The position numbers and the translations under genes were made by a program. Below, one piece after another: positions 49,790 to 57,763 of a stretch of DNA of 64,000 nt. Source of the DNA: Pyxidicoccus sp. MSG2 (GTDB taxonomy: Bacteria > Myxococcota > Myxococcia > Myxococcales > Myxococcaceae); NCBI RefSeq assembly GCF_026626705.1, contig NZ_JAPNKC010000001.1:6962001-7026000 (forward strand), read 5' to 3'. Below the pieces are notes generated by a model that was given only the letters and a program-made list of their open reading frames with translations, was not told the origin of the DNA and made no database searches. How positions within the stretch are numbered: position 1 is the first letter of the stretch; each line of letters opens with the position of its first letter.

Positions 49790-49795
49790 CGCCCT

Positions 49796-49814
49796 CTCCA
49801 GCCCGCGGGTGGAG
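49796..49814. terminator. Short hairpin between convergent genes
   Basis: CTCCA plus CCCG (49796-49805, one bulged G) pairs with CGGGTGGAG (49806-49814). It lies in the 32-bp gap between the response-regulator stop and the convergent lipoprotein end. It is weaker than the other hairpins here because the loop is very small. Confidence 0.4.
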
Positions 49815-49821
49815 GACGCGG

Positions 49822-50205
49822 CTAGTGGCAGAGCCCGTCCCAGCGGACGTAGCCGTAGCCGCCGGTGCAGGTGTAGGGCGGGTAGCAGTACAGCTGGCCC
49901 CGGACCCAGTAGTCACCATTCGACGAGAACACCGAGCTGTCCGTATTGAAGTGGTTGCCGTACTGGAGCACGAACACCTTCAGGCTGGAGGTGGACGGGC
50001 TCTGGTAGATGCCGAGCTCCCCCCAGCAGACCGAGTAGACGGCCTGCTGGTGGACCTCGCCGGGCTGCTCCTCGGACATGGGCGGCTGCTCGGCCGCGGG
50101 CGGCTGCTCCACCTCTGCCGGGGTCTCCTGGGGCGCGCCTCCGCACCCCATTCCGAACAGGGCACCGCCAGCAAGGCACACGAGCATTCGCAGGCTCTTC
50201 TTCAT
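49822..50205 (-). CDS. Small Cys-containing lipoprotein, SH3-like domain possible
   Basis: The protein has 127 residues from ATG 50205, preceded by GGAGAAG. A lipoprotein signal ends Gly-Met-Gly-Cys. A Pro/Glu linker to about residue 50 is followed by a beta-rich domain with Val-Cys-Trp, Ile-Tyr-Gln-Ser-Pro, Gly-Asp-Tyr-Trp-Val-Arg-Gly and Gly-Tyr-Gly-Tyr-Val-Arg. The strand pattern resembles bacterial SH3 domains that bind peptidoglycan, with four extra Cys that could form disulfides. The function is unknown. Confidence 0.7.
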   Translation of the reverse strand: MKKSLRMLVCLAGGALFGMGCGGAPQETPAEVEQPPAAEQPPMSEEQPGEVHQQAVYSVCWGELGIYQSPSTSSLKVFVLQYGNHFNTDSSVFSSNGDYWVRGQLYCYPPYTCTGGYGYVRWDGLCH

Positions 50206-50406
50206 CTGGTTTCTTCTCCGTGGGTGTGGGGACGCCGTCACGCAGCGTTCCTGAGGAACGGCGAGGCCGGCGTCGGAGGAGCACGCAGCGGCTCCCCGGA
50301 CCGATATTGAACCTGGCCCGGAGCGCTGGATCCTCAACGCTTGGAGTTCATGGGCCCGGGCAGGCCGCACACCTGGATGAGCGCCCGCCGCCCCGGCTGG
50401 CGCGGC

Positions 50407-51051
50407 TCAGCCCGCGAGCCGGGAGCCAATCCAGAACAGCCCGAGCGCGCCGGAGCCCACCGCCACCGCGCGGTGCACCCACGCCACCAGCCCGTCGCCC
50501 AGGCGGGACATCCCCTCCGCGAAGAGCAGGCCCACCGCGCCCATCCCCAGGAGGATGCCGAGCGCGAAGCCGGGCAGGTACGTCCACGCGGCCAGGCTCA
50601 TGCTGCCGCCCATCAGCAGCGGGGGCAGCGCCAGCAGCAGCGAGCGCACGCCGCTGATGGCCATGAAGGCGCCGGCCGCGGTGCTCACCGTGTGCACGTG
50701 CTCGTGCGGCTCGCGCGAGTGGCCGGGCAGGTGCGGGTGGCCGTGGTCCAGGCTGTGGGGGAACAGCAGCGCCGTCACCGCCAGCGCGACGAGGATGCCG
50801 CCGCCGAAGACTTCCGCCCAGCGCTCGAAGGTCTCCGACAGGCCCACGCCGGCCAGCAGGCACACGGCGGCGATGCCGCCCAGCATGGCCGCATGGCCCA
50901 GGGCGAAGCGCAGGGCCGTGGCGAGCGCGAGCCGCTTGCGGCCGCCGCCCAGGGTGCCGAGCGTGGCCATGGCGGCGCAGTGGTCCGGCCCCACCGCGTG
51001 GAGCAGGCCCTGGGAGAGACCGACCAGGAAGGCGAGGAGGATGGACGACAC
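50407..51051 (-). CDS. NicO/RcnA-like or sulfite-exporter-like metal transporter
   Basis: The protein has 214 residues with a GTG start. Five or six membrane helices are visible. Helix 1 ends Leu-Leu-His18-Ala-Val-Gly-Pro-Asp23-His24, the HX4DH signature of nickel/cobalt transporters, and a His-rich loop (His-Gly-His-Pro-His-Leu...His-Glu-His-Val-His) follows helix 3. This makes nickel, cobalt or another transition metal the likely substrate; the direction of transport is not readable. No metalloenzyme or metal-regulator gene is adjacent. Confidence 0.75.
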   Translation of the reverse strand: MSSILLAFLVGLSQGLLHAVGPDHCAAMATLGTLGGGRKRLALATALRFALGHAAMLGGIAAVCLLAGVGLSETFERWAEVFGGGILVALAVTALLFPHSLDHGHPHLPGHSREPHEHVHTVSTAAGAFMAISGVRSLLLALPPLLMGGSMSLAAWTYLPGFALGILLGMGAVGLLFAEGMSRLGDGLVAWVHRAVAVGSGALGLFWIGSRLAG

Positions 51052-51111
51052 GACGCGGCACCCTACCCGTGCTTCAATCGGGAGGCCAGCAGGACAGGAG
51101 ATTCACCCGAC

Positions 51112-51630
51112 ATGAGGAATGCCATCCGACGTCTCGCCGCGCTGCCGCTCGTGCTCTGCCTGCACCTGGCCACCGGGTGCGACAAGGGCCCGGAGCAGCT
51201 CCGGGAGGCGGAGGCCGACTACAAGGCGCTCGTCGACCGGGGAGTGCCCCCCCGCAACCCGGAGTGGGACGCCGTCATCGCCGCCTTCGAGGCGGTGCCT
51301 CGCGACTCGAAGGCGCGGCCCGAGGCGGAAGCGCGGCTCGCCGCCATCCGCACCCTGCGCGGCACGCTGCCCCCGCGCCCCCTGGCGACGCCGGGCGCGA
51401 CGGGGCCGGGCACCGACGCGGCGGACGTGAAGCGCGCCGCGTGCGAGGCGCTGGCGAAGAAGCTGGGCGAGACGCGCGAGGACGCGGCCCGCGAGCCCCT
51501 GAAGCAGGCGCTGCAGCAGTGCCGCGCGGACCTCATCAAGTACGAAGCGCACGCCCACCCCGAGGGTGAAGAGGGCACGGCCCATGTCGGCGAGCCGGAC
51601 GCCCCGTCCGACGCGGGCAACCCGCGGTAG
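51112..51630 (+). CDS. Small helical lipoprotein
   Basis: The protein has 172 residues. The signal peptide ends Leu-Ala-Thr-Gly-Cys at about residue 23. The mature part is Ala/Glu/Arg-rich and helical (Leu-Arg-Glu-Ala-Glu-Ala-Asp-Tyr-Lys-Ala-Leu), ending in an acidic tail with His. AGGAG lies about 12 nt before the ATG. No family was recognised. It is divergent from the transporter gene across 60 bp. Confidence 0.72.
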   Translation: MRNAIRRLAALPLVLCLHLATGCDKGPEQLREAEADYKALVDRGVPPRNPEWDAVIAAFEAVPRDSKARPEAEARLAAIRTLRGTLPPRPLATPGATGPGTDAADVKRAACEALAKKLGETREDAAREPLKQALQQCRADLIKYEAHAHPEGEEGTAHVGEPDAPSDAGNPR

Positions 51631-51697
51631 CGGACGCCGGAGGGACGACGCTGGACGTTGAGGGCAGGGCCGTTTGCCGTTAATGAAGGGCATGCCC

Positions 51698-52375
51698 ATG
51701 CCCCAAGTAGGTGACCAGGCCCCCGGCTTCCAGCTTCAGGACCAGGACGGCAACTCCGTGACGCTCTCCCAGCACGCGGGGAAGAACGTCGTCCTCTACT
51801 TCTATCCGAAGGACGACACTCCCGGCTGCACCACGGAGGCGTGCAACTTCCGCGACGAGCACTCGGCGCTGGGCGCCGCGGGCGCGGTGGTGCTCGGCGT
51901 GTCCGCGGACAGCGTGGACCGCCACCGGAAGTTCGCGTCGAAGTACAGCCTGCCCTTCCCCCTGCTCGCGGACCCCGAGCACCAGGCGCTCGAGGCCTAC
52001 GGCGTCTGGGGTGAGAAGTCGCTCTACGGCCGCAAGTTCCAGGGCATCACCCGCACCACCTTCCTCATCGGTCCGGACGGCCGCGTGAAGCAGGTGTGGC
52101 CCAAGGTGAAGGTGAGCGGCCACGTGGATGAGGTGCTCGCCGCGCTCGGCGCGAAGGGTGGCTCTGGCACGGCTGCGTCCGCGCCCACGAAGAAGGCGGC
52201 TTCCGCGAAGGAGGCTGCTCCGGTGAAGCAGGCCGCGCCCGCGAAGAAGGCCACGGGTGGCAAGGCCGTGAAGAAGGAGACACCCGCGAAGAAGGCCACC
52301 GCGAAGAAGGCGCCGGCGAAGAAGTCCGCCACACGCAAGGCCTCCGTGAAGGTTGCTGCCCGCGCGCGTCGCTGA
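51698..52375 (+). CDS. bcp: Peroxiredoxin (BCP/PrxQ) with a Lys/Ala-rich histone-H1-like tail
   Basis: The protein has 225 residues from ATG 51698 (AAGGG, 7 nt away); ATGs at 51683 and 51692 are alternatives. Residues 1-150 are a PrxQ peroxiredoxin: Pro-Lys-Asp-Asp-Thr-Pro-Gly-Cys44-Thr-Thr-Glu-Ala-Cys49, peroxidatic and resolving Cys spaced by four. Residues 152-225 are a tail of Lys-Lys-Ala, Ala-Lys-Lys and Pro-Ala-Lys-Lys repeats with a basic end (Arg-Ala-Arg-Arg), like bacterial histone-H1-like proteins. Such tails bind nucleic acid without sequence preference, so the enzyme may work at the nucleoid. A typical BCP is about 155 residues. Confidence 0.9.
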   Translation: MPQVGDQAPGFQLQDQDGNSVTLSQHAGKNVVLYFYPKDDTPGCTTEACNFRDEHSALGAAGAVVLGVSADSVDRHRKFASKYSLPFPLLADPEHQALEAYGVWGEKSLYGRKFQGITRTTFLIGPDGRVKQVWPKVKVSGHVDEVLAALGAKGGSGTAASAPTKKAASAKEAAPVKQAAPAKKATGGKAVKKETPAKKATAKKAPAKKSATRKASVKVAARARR

Positions 52376-52498
52376 GGCTATACCTGGGTGCGGGCGGCCA
52401 GGCGGGCCGCCGTGTAGCCGCCTCGTGGTTCGGACACCCGGCGTGCCCAACTCCTCGGGGTGACGGAAAACCGATTGCAGGGACTCGGAGGAGTGGAC

Positions 52499-52993
52499 AT
52501 GCGCGAGCGGAGTTTTCGGCGGTGGAGCCAGGCGGCGGCGCTGGTCGTGGGCGTCGTGCTGGGCGCGGGCTGCCGCGGGCTGCCTGAATCAGGCGGCAAG
52601 CAGCCCGATGAGCATCGGGGCAACGTCTTCGGTCAGCGTGGCCATCAGCCCGAGGCCATGCGGAACATGGAGGGAGAGACTCCGAAGGAGCAGCTCGCGC
52701 CGTGGACGCTGCCGGCGGACCGTGGCTACAACTCCACGATTCATCAGATTGGCTCCAGCATCGACCCGCGCACGCCCCAGACGGACGGCAAGCAGAACAA
52801 CTCCATCCACGACGACGCCGGGAAGATGATGCAGGACCGGTACCACGTGCTGGGCGGCGCCACCTACGCGCCCACCTCGCAGGGCCTGGGCGGCGAGGAC
52901 GGCGCCGAGCAGGGCAACGTGACGTACGAGAAGTCCCGGGCGGGCTTCGCGCCGCTGGGCTGGCAGGACCGCAACGACCACAACCGTCGCTGA
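52499..52993 (+). CDS. Small lipoprotein of unknown function
   Basis: The protein has 164 residues from ATG 52499, preceded by GGAGGAG. The signal ends Val-Val-Leu-Gly-Ala-Gly-Cys. The mature part is polar, rich in Gln, Asn, Gly and Asp (Gly-Tyr-Asn-Ser-Thr-Ile-His-Gln-Ile-Gly, Asn-Asn-Ser-Ile-His-Asp-Asp), with no recognised domain. It is followed by another small lipoprotein on the same strand 108 bp later; the two start alike (basic N-terminus with Phe-Arg-Arg-Trp). Confidence 0.72.
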   Translation: MRERSFRRWSQAAALVVGVVLGAGCRGLPESGGKQPDEHRGNVFGQRGHQPEAMRNMEGETPKEQLAPWTLPADRGYNSTIHQIGSSIDPRTPQTDGKQNNSIHDDAGKMMQDRYHVLGGATYAPTSQGLGGEDGAEQGNVTYEKSRAGFAPLGWQDRNDHNRR

Positions 52994-53101
52994 GTCGAGT
53001 CGGCTGGGGGGGCGCCTGTCCGCCCCCTCGCCAACTCCCGGCGCACCGGGCGGGTGTCCATCCCTCTGGAAGAGCACACGGCTCCACCAGAGGAGAGGCA
53101 C

Positions 53102-53425
53102 ATGCACCCACGAGGTTTCCGCCGCTGGCTGTTGCTGCCGGGCGCGCTGGCCGCGGCCGCGCTGCTGGGCACGGCCTGTGAGCGCGACAAGCCGCTGCCG
53201 AAGACGGGGGGCGAGTACGAGGGCGTTGCGAACGAGCAGCAGCCCACCGAGAGCGCCGGCCCTGGCAACCCGCAACCCGCGTCGCAGCTGGGCGGCCGGC
53301 CAGAGCCGGGCGCAACCCCAGCGCCCGCCACGGGTGGCTCGGGCGTTGGCAACGAGCCGCAGGGCGCTCAGAGCACGCACAGCCCTCCGAAAGTCGCCCC
53401 GGAGGAGCCGGCGCCGAAGCAGTAG
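53102..53425 (+). CDS. Small Pro/Gly-rich lipoprotein
   Basis: The protein has 107 residues from ATG 53102, with GAGGAGAGG upstream. The signal ends Leu-Leu-Gly-Thr-Ala-Cys. The mature part is disordered-looking (Pro, Gly, Gln, Ala) and has no domain. It shares Arg-Gly/Ser-Phe-Arg-Arg-Trp near the start with the preceding lipoprotein. It is convergent with nagZ, 12 bp away. Confidence 0.68.
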   Translation: MHPRGFRRWLLLPGALAAAALLGTACERDKPLPKTGGEYEGVANEQQPTESAGPGNPQPASQLGGRPEPGATPAPATGGSGVGNEPQGAQSTHSPPKVAPEEPAPKQ

Positions 53426-53437
53426 GGCGCCCGCGCG

Positions 53438-54544
53438 TCAGCGGGACGCCAGCATGACCTCGGTGGGGTCCTTGCCAGCGAAGGAGCTGGCGAGGCCCTC
53501 GGCGAGCGCGCGGTGCTCGCTGTCGCCCAGCGTGGCGAGCCGGTCCTCCGCCGGGTGCGCGAAGCGGGCCGCGAGCGCGTCGAGCCGCCGGTGCGCCTCC
53601 GTGATTCGCGCGCGCGGGACGCGGCCGGACTCCACCGCCTTCACCAGCGCTTCAATCGCACGGCGCTGCACGTCCGCGCGGTGGCACACCAGGAACAGGT
53701 CCACCCCCGCGAGCGTGCCCTGCACCGTCGCCTCCTCCACGGAGTAGTGGTCCGCGATGGCCTTCATCTCCAGGTCATCGCTGACGAGCACGCCGTCGAA
53801 GCCCAGCTCCTCGCGCAGTACGCCCTGCAGCACGCGCCGGCTCATGGTGGCGGGCACGCCCGGGTCCAGCGCGTCGAAGAGGACATGCGCCGTCATCAGC
53901 GAGGCCAGCCTTGCCTGGGCGAAGGCGCGGAAGGGCACCAGCTCCACCTTGCGCAGCCGCTCCAAGTCATGCGGCAGCCGGGGCAGCGTCAGGTGGCTGT
54001 CCGTGGTGGTGTCGCCATGGCCGGGGAAGTGCTTGCCACAGGACGCCACGCCCCCGGCCTCCAGCCCGCGCGAGAGCGCCACGCCCAGCCGGCCGACCTC
54101 GTCCGCGTCCCGGCTGAAGCTGCGGTCTCCGATGACGGGGTTGCCGGGGTTGGTGTCCACATCCAGCACCGGCGCGAAGTCCCAGTCGAAGCCCATCGCG
54201 CGCAGCTCGTGCGCCAGCAGCCGGCCCACGCGCTCCACCTGGGCCGCGTCCCCGCGCTGTCCCAGCTCGCGCATGGGCGGCAGCGTGGTGAAGGGCGCGC
54301 CGCGCAGCCGGGCCACGCGGCCTCCCTCCTGGTCCACCGACAGGATGAAGGGCCGGCCGGCGCGCACCTTCAGCTCGCGGCACAGCGCGGCCGTCTCCTG
54401 CGCGGTGCCGACGTTGCGCTTGAAGAGGATGGCCCCGTAGATGCCGTCGTCCATCAACGCGGCGAGGTCTCCGTCGATGCGGGTGCCGGGGAAACCCACC
54501 ATGAAGAGGCGGGCGCAGTCGCGGTAGAGGGCGGAGGCAGTCAC
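53438..54544 (-). CDS. nagZ: Beta-N-acetylhexosaminidase (glycoside hydrolase family 3)
   Basis: The protein has 368 residues with a GTG start. It has the NagZ signature Gly-Lys-His-Phe-Pro-Gly-His-Gly-Asp-Thr-Thr-Thr-Asp-Ser-His, the substrate-binding Asp-Gln-Glu-Gly-Gly-Arg-Val, and the nucleophile Asp in Val-Ser-Asp-Asp-Leu-Glu-Met. No signal peptide is present, consistent with cytoplasmic NagZ. It removes N-acetylglucosamine from anhydro-muropeptides during cell-wall recycling. The length is slightly above the 340 residues of E. coli NagZ because of a C-terminal extension. Confidence 0.92.
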   Translation of the reverse strand: MTASALYRDCARLFMVGFPGTRIDGDLAALMDDGIYGAILFKRNVGTAQETAALCRELKVRAGRPFILSVDQEGGRVARLRGAPFTTLPPMRELGQRGDAAQVERVGRLLAHELRAMGFDWDFAPVLDVDTNPGNPVIGDRSFSRDADEVGRLGVALSRGLEAGGVASCGKHFPGHGDTTTDSHLTLPRLPHDLERLRKVELVPFRAFAQARLASLMTAHVLFDALDPGVPATMSRRVLQGVLREELGFDGVLVSDDLEMKAIADHYSVEEATVQGTLAGVDLFLVCHRADVQRRAIEALVKAVESGRVPRARITEAHRRLDALAARFAHPAEDRLATLGDSEHRALAEGLASSFAGKDPTEVMLASR

Positions 54545-54651
54545 GGCGCGCAGTCTGGCAGAACGCGGGCCCGGGCTGGGTGCCGGTGTGGAGGCGCCGC
54601 GCCAGGTGTCGGCTGCCTGTCAGGGCGCGGAGCGGTGGAGCACGGGCCGAG

Positions 54652-55017
54652 CTAGGACTCGGACGGGGGCCCGGCGAGTCGGAGGATGGTCTTCATGAGC
54701 TGGTCCAGGGTGAAGGGCTTGGGCAGGAAGGCGGTGCAGCGCAGGTGCCGCCAGTGGTCCGGGGTGCTCGCGCTCATCATCACCACGGGCACGTCCCGCA
54801 GGGAGTCATTCCCCTGCATCGCCTCCAGCAGCGCGGGGCCGTTCATCACCGGCATCATGTAGTCGAGCAGCACCAGGGCCGGACGCTCCTCCGCCATGCG
54901 CTCGAGGGCCTCCCGGCCGTTGAGCGCGATGGCCGTCCGGTAGCCTTCGTCGGAAAGCAGGTCCCGGATGGCTTCGACGATGCCGAACTCATCGTCGACG
55001 ATGAGGATGAGCCCCAT
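54652..55017 (-). CDS. Single-domain response regulator
   Basis: The protein has 121 residues and only a receiver domain: Val-Asp-Asp-Glu (8-10), phosphoacceptor Asp52 in Leu-Leu-Asp-Tyr-Met-Met-Pro, Met-Ser-Ala-Ser, and Lys in Leu-Pro-Lys-Pro-Phe. Its ATG is 2 bp after the end of the KaiC-like gene, so the two are translated from one message. It probably carries a phosphorylation signal connected to that ATPase; no histidine kinase is in the window. Confidence 0.92.
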   Translation of the reverse strand: MGLILIVDDEFGIVEAIRDLLSDEGYRTAIALNGREALERMAEERPALVLLDYMMPVMNGPALLEAMQGNDSLRDVPVVMMSASTPDHWRHLRCTAFLPKPFTLDQLMKTILRLAGPPSES

Positions 55018-55019
55018 GG

Positions 55020-56516
55020 CTACTTCCCCCGGCGCCCACGGCGGCGCGGGGACGGCGGGGCCTGCGTGCTGGTGCGGGCCAGGCCCGTCATGAGCTGCTG
55101 GGCGTCCTCGAAGGTCGCTCCCACCTCCACCCCCTTCGCGCTGATGAGCAGCTCGCGAAGGGCGGGGTCATACGCGCTGCCGCGCACCTTCAGCGCGCAG
55201 ACGAAGCGGCGCAGCTCGGAGCGCAGCTCGGCCAGGCGCAGGAAGAGGAGGTTCTCCGCCACCATGGAGATGCCCCGCATCGGGAACTCCACCTGCGGGC
55301 CGAAGGCGGTCGTCGTCTCCACCGAGTAGACCAGCGTCACGCCGCGCAGGCGGCACTCGTTGACCAACGCCGTCAGGAAACGGGCCGCGCGGGTGCGCCG
55401 GACGGCGGCCTTCTGGAGCGCGTCGTAGCCGTCCAGGAAGAGCCGCTTCACCCCGCGCTCCCGGATGGCCACCAGCAATTGCGCTCCCAGCTTGTCGATG
55501 ATGTTCTCCATGGGCGCCCGGTAGCTCACCTCCAGGTCCCGCCGCTCGAGGAGCGGCGCCAGCTTCATCCCGACTCCGGCCGTCTGCGCCAACATCCGCT
55601 CGGGGGAGTCATAGAAGGAGAAGTAGTGGCCGCGCTCGCCCTTGCGGACCCCTTCCGCGAGGAAGTTCAGCCCGAGCAGCGTCTTCCCGCTGCCGGGAGG
55701 GCCGAGCAGCAGCGTCGACGAGCCGGCGGGAATGCCGCCGGACAGCATCTTGTCCAGGCCCTTGATTCCGAAGGCGCACCGCGCGTCACCTGGCTGGACT
55801 GGGGTCGCCCCCTCGTCCACGAGCGTCTCCAGCCGGGGATACAGGACGATGCCGTCACGCGTGATTTCGAAGCTGTGCTTGCCGAGCAGGTGGGCACTGC
55901 CGCGGAACTTGCGGACGACCAGCTCGCGGATGCTCCGGACGCCGAACATCCGCTGCTTCAGGATGAGCAGGCCGTCCACCATGGTGTGCTCGGCGCGAAG
56001 GCCGCGACCGCCGCCCGTGGTGAGCACCAGCGTGGTGCAGTTCACCAGGTTCGTCACCACCTGGAGGCCATGGATGAACTTCTTGAGGGCCTGCGGCGAG
56101 GGCGCCGCCTCCTCCGCCGCCACCAGGCCGTCGAGCACGATGAGCGTGGCCTTCTGGGCGCGAATCTCCTTGCGGATGAGCTCGGCCAGGGCCTCCAGCC
56201 CCCCCTGCTCCAGCACGGTGAAGGCGCTCAGGTAGGTGACGGACTCGGGGAGCCGCGAGCCGTCGAAGAAGGTGAGCGAGCGGAGGTTGGCGACCAGCTC
56301 CGTGTGGGACTCGGCCAGCAGCGTGACGTAGAGCACGCGCCCGCCGTTGGCCGCATGGTGGAAGCAGACCTGGTTGGCGAGGATGGTCTTCCCCGCTCCC
56401 GGCAGGCCCATCACCATGTACGTGCGGCCCGGCCGGAAGCCACCGCGGAGGACCGTGTCGAGGCCGGGGATTCCCGTCTGTATCCGTTCCTCACCGCGCG
56501 GACTGCTCTCGGTCAT
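55020..56516 (-). CDS. Double-domain KaiC-like RecA-family ATPase
   Basis: The protein has 498 residues from ATG 56516 (AAGGGA, 7 nt away; a GTG at 56543 is less likely). Two RecA/KaiC domains are each opened by an Ile-Pro-Gly-Leu-Asp or Ile-Lys-Gly-Leu-Asp block and a Walker A: Gly-Leu-Pro-Gly-Ala-Gly-Lys-Thr (37-44) and Gly-Pro-Pro-Gly-Ser-Gly-Lys-Thr near 272. The length matches KaiC (about 519). The last 20 residues are basic. There is no kaiA or kaiB, so a clock is not implied; KaiC-like ATPases in other bacteria work with histidine kinases and response regulators. Confidence 0.88.
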   Translation of the reverse strand: MTESSPRGEERIQTGIPGLDTVLRGGFRPGRTYMVMGLPGAGKTILANQVCFHHAANGGRVLYVTLLAESHTELVANLRSLTFFDGSRLPESVTYLSAFTVLEQGGLEALAELIRKEIRAQKATLIVLDGLVAAEEAAPSPQALKKFIHGLQVVTNLVNCTTLVLTTGGGRGLRAEHTMVDGLLILKQRMFGVRSIRELVVRKFRGSAHLLGKHSFEITRDGIVLYPRLETLVDEGATPVQPGDARCAFGIKGLDKMLSGGIPAGSSTLLLGPPGSGKTLLGLNFLAEGVRKGERGHYFSFYDSPERMLAQTAGVGMKLAPLLERRDLEVSYRAPMENIIDKLGAQLLVAIRERGVKRLFLDGYDALQKAAVRRTRAARFLTALVNECRLRGVTLVYSVETTTAFGPQVEFPMRGISMVAENLLFLRLAELRSELRRFVCALKVRGSAYDPALRELLISAKGVEVGATFEDAQQLMTGLARTSTQAPPSPRRRGRRGK

Positions 56517-56654
56517 CTCGCGTTCCCTTCGTGGGGCCGGCACGCCGCGCCCCTGCTGGAGGCGGCGAGCCTAGCGCCCGGGCCCCAGGGGGGGACACGG
56601 ATTCCGACGGGCCGCCGGCCGTCAGCGTCCACCGGCGGCCACTCACGCCGGGGA

Positions 56655-57581
56655 CTAGAAGGCGCGCTGCACGGTGCGCGTGGCACCGCCCGCGGGGCCG
56701 GCGCCGAGCGCGATGCGGTACCAGCTCACACCGTCCGTGGAGTAGCGGAAGGCGTACGCGTACTGCGCCCACGTCGTGTACGCGAGCGGCTCCGAGGCCA
56801 GGTCCCAGCGCCAGCGGTGGTTGTTGCCCACGCGGCCCTGGTAGCTCAGCCACTTGTACTGGAGCGGACCGCCGTCCACGCTGAACTCCACCTGCGCCTG
56901 GACGAGCTCCGGCCGCGCGGTGGCGACGTCCGTCACGCCGGGCACGTACACGTCCGCGTCCACCCACTTGCAGGCGCGCTGCATGACGTAGCTGTCGATG
57001 ACGATGGGGTCCTCCATCCCGTCGCGGTGCGCGCAGTCGCGCGAGAGGCTGCCGCCCCAGTCACCGGCCCACACCACCGCCGCGGGGGACTGCGCCTCCA
57101 CGGGGAAGGGGTAGTTCGCACCGTAGTTGCTGTCGTAGCGGCTCGTGCAGGTGCGGCCGGAGGTGAAGAACCACGTCTCCACGCTCGTGGCGTCCGTGGG
57201 CACCGTCACCACGAAGGGCTTGTTCACGAAGGTGGTGCTGCCGGTGGCCTGCTTCACGCTGCCGGAGAAGAGCTGGCCGCCCGGCAGGAAGCGCACGGAG
57301 GCCAGCGTGTCCCACGCCTGCTGGCCGGCGTAGGTGCTGTTGTGGCAGTCGGTCATCCGGTAGAGGTCGTACTCCACCACCAGCTGGCCGCCGCGGACGA
57401 TGGCGCCGCGCTGCTCCTGCGTCCAGCCGGTGAAGAAGCGCACCGTGGCGGTGGGCGTGGTGAGCGGGGAGGCCTGCGTCTCGGCGGCCGGGTCGGCCGG
57501 TGCGTTCTCCGGCTGCGGCGCGCTGCCACACGCCGCGAGCAGCGGCAGCACCAGGGTCAGGGTCTTCCATGCGGACTTCAT
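56655..57581 (-). CDS. Lipoprotein, DUF6209-like
   Basis: The protein has 308 residues. The signal ends Leu-Leu-Ala-Ala-Cys at about residue 18. The mature protein starts Thr-Ala-Thr-Val-Arg-Phe-Phe-Thr-Gly-Trp, then Gly-Gln-Leu-Val-Val-Glu-Tyr-Asp-Leu-Tyr-Arg-Met-Thr-Asp-Cys, a pattern I associate with DUF6209 proteins of myxobacteria (tentative). It is beta-rich with paired Cys and two Trp-rich segments near the end. It presumably sits in the envelope; the role is unknown. It is divergent from the lipase-like gene. Confidence 0.7.
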   Translation of the reverse strand: MKSAWKTLTLVLPLLAACGSAPQPENAPADPAAETQASPLTTPTATVRFFTGWTQEQRGAIVRGGQLVVEYDLYRMTDCHNSTYAGQQAWDTLASVRFLPGGQLFSGSVKQATGSTTFVNKPFVVTVPTDATSVETWFFTSGRTCTSRYDSNYGANYPFPVEAQSPAAVVWAGDWGGSLSRDCAHRDGMEDPIVIDSYVMQRACKWVDADVYVPGVTDVATARPELVQAQVEFSVDGGPLQYKWLSYQGRVGNNHRWRWDLASEPLAYTTWAQYAYAFRYSTDGVSWYRIALGAGPAGGATRTVQRAF

Positions 57582-57726
57582 TCGGTCATCCTCCGAAGTA
57601 GGGGGGAGCCCGGATGTACCAGGAGTTCCTGACGTGTGCCGAGGACCGGGTCACCCCCGCCCCGACCTTCCTGCTGTTCTGTGATGATCTGGGATTACTC
57701 GATACACCTTTTATTCGAGCCCACTT

Positions 57727-57755
57727 CGTGAGGTGCTTCAGGGTCCCCCCTCACG
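57727..57755 (+). promoter_or_regulatory. Leader hairpin next to the ribosome site of the lipase-like gene
   Basis: CGTGAGG (57727-57733) pairs with CCTCACG (57749-57755) across a 15-nt loop. The right arm touches the GGAGG ribosome site of the gene starting at 57764, so the hairpin could affect access to it. This is a sequence observation only. Confidence 0.35.
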
Positions 57756-57763
57756 GAGGTTTC

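Noticed and set aside
55020..56516. Circadian clock gene cluster
   Set aside because: No kaiA or kaiB is present; only a KaiC-like ATPase and a receiver protein were found.
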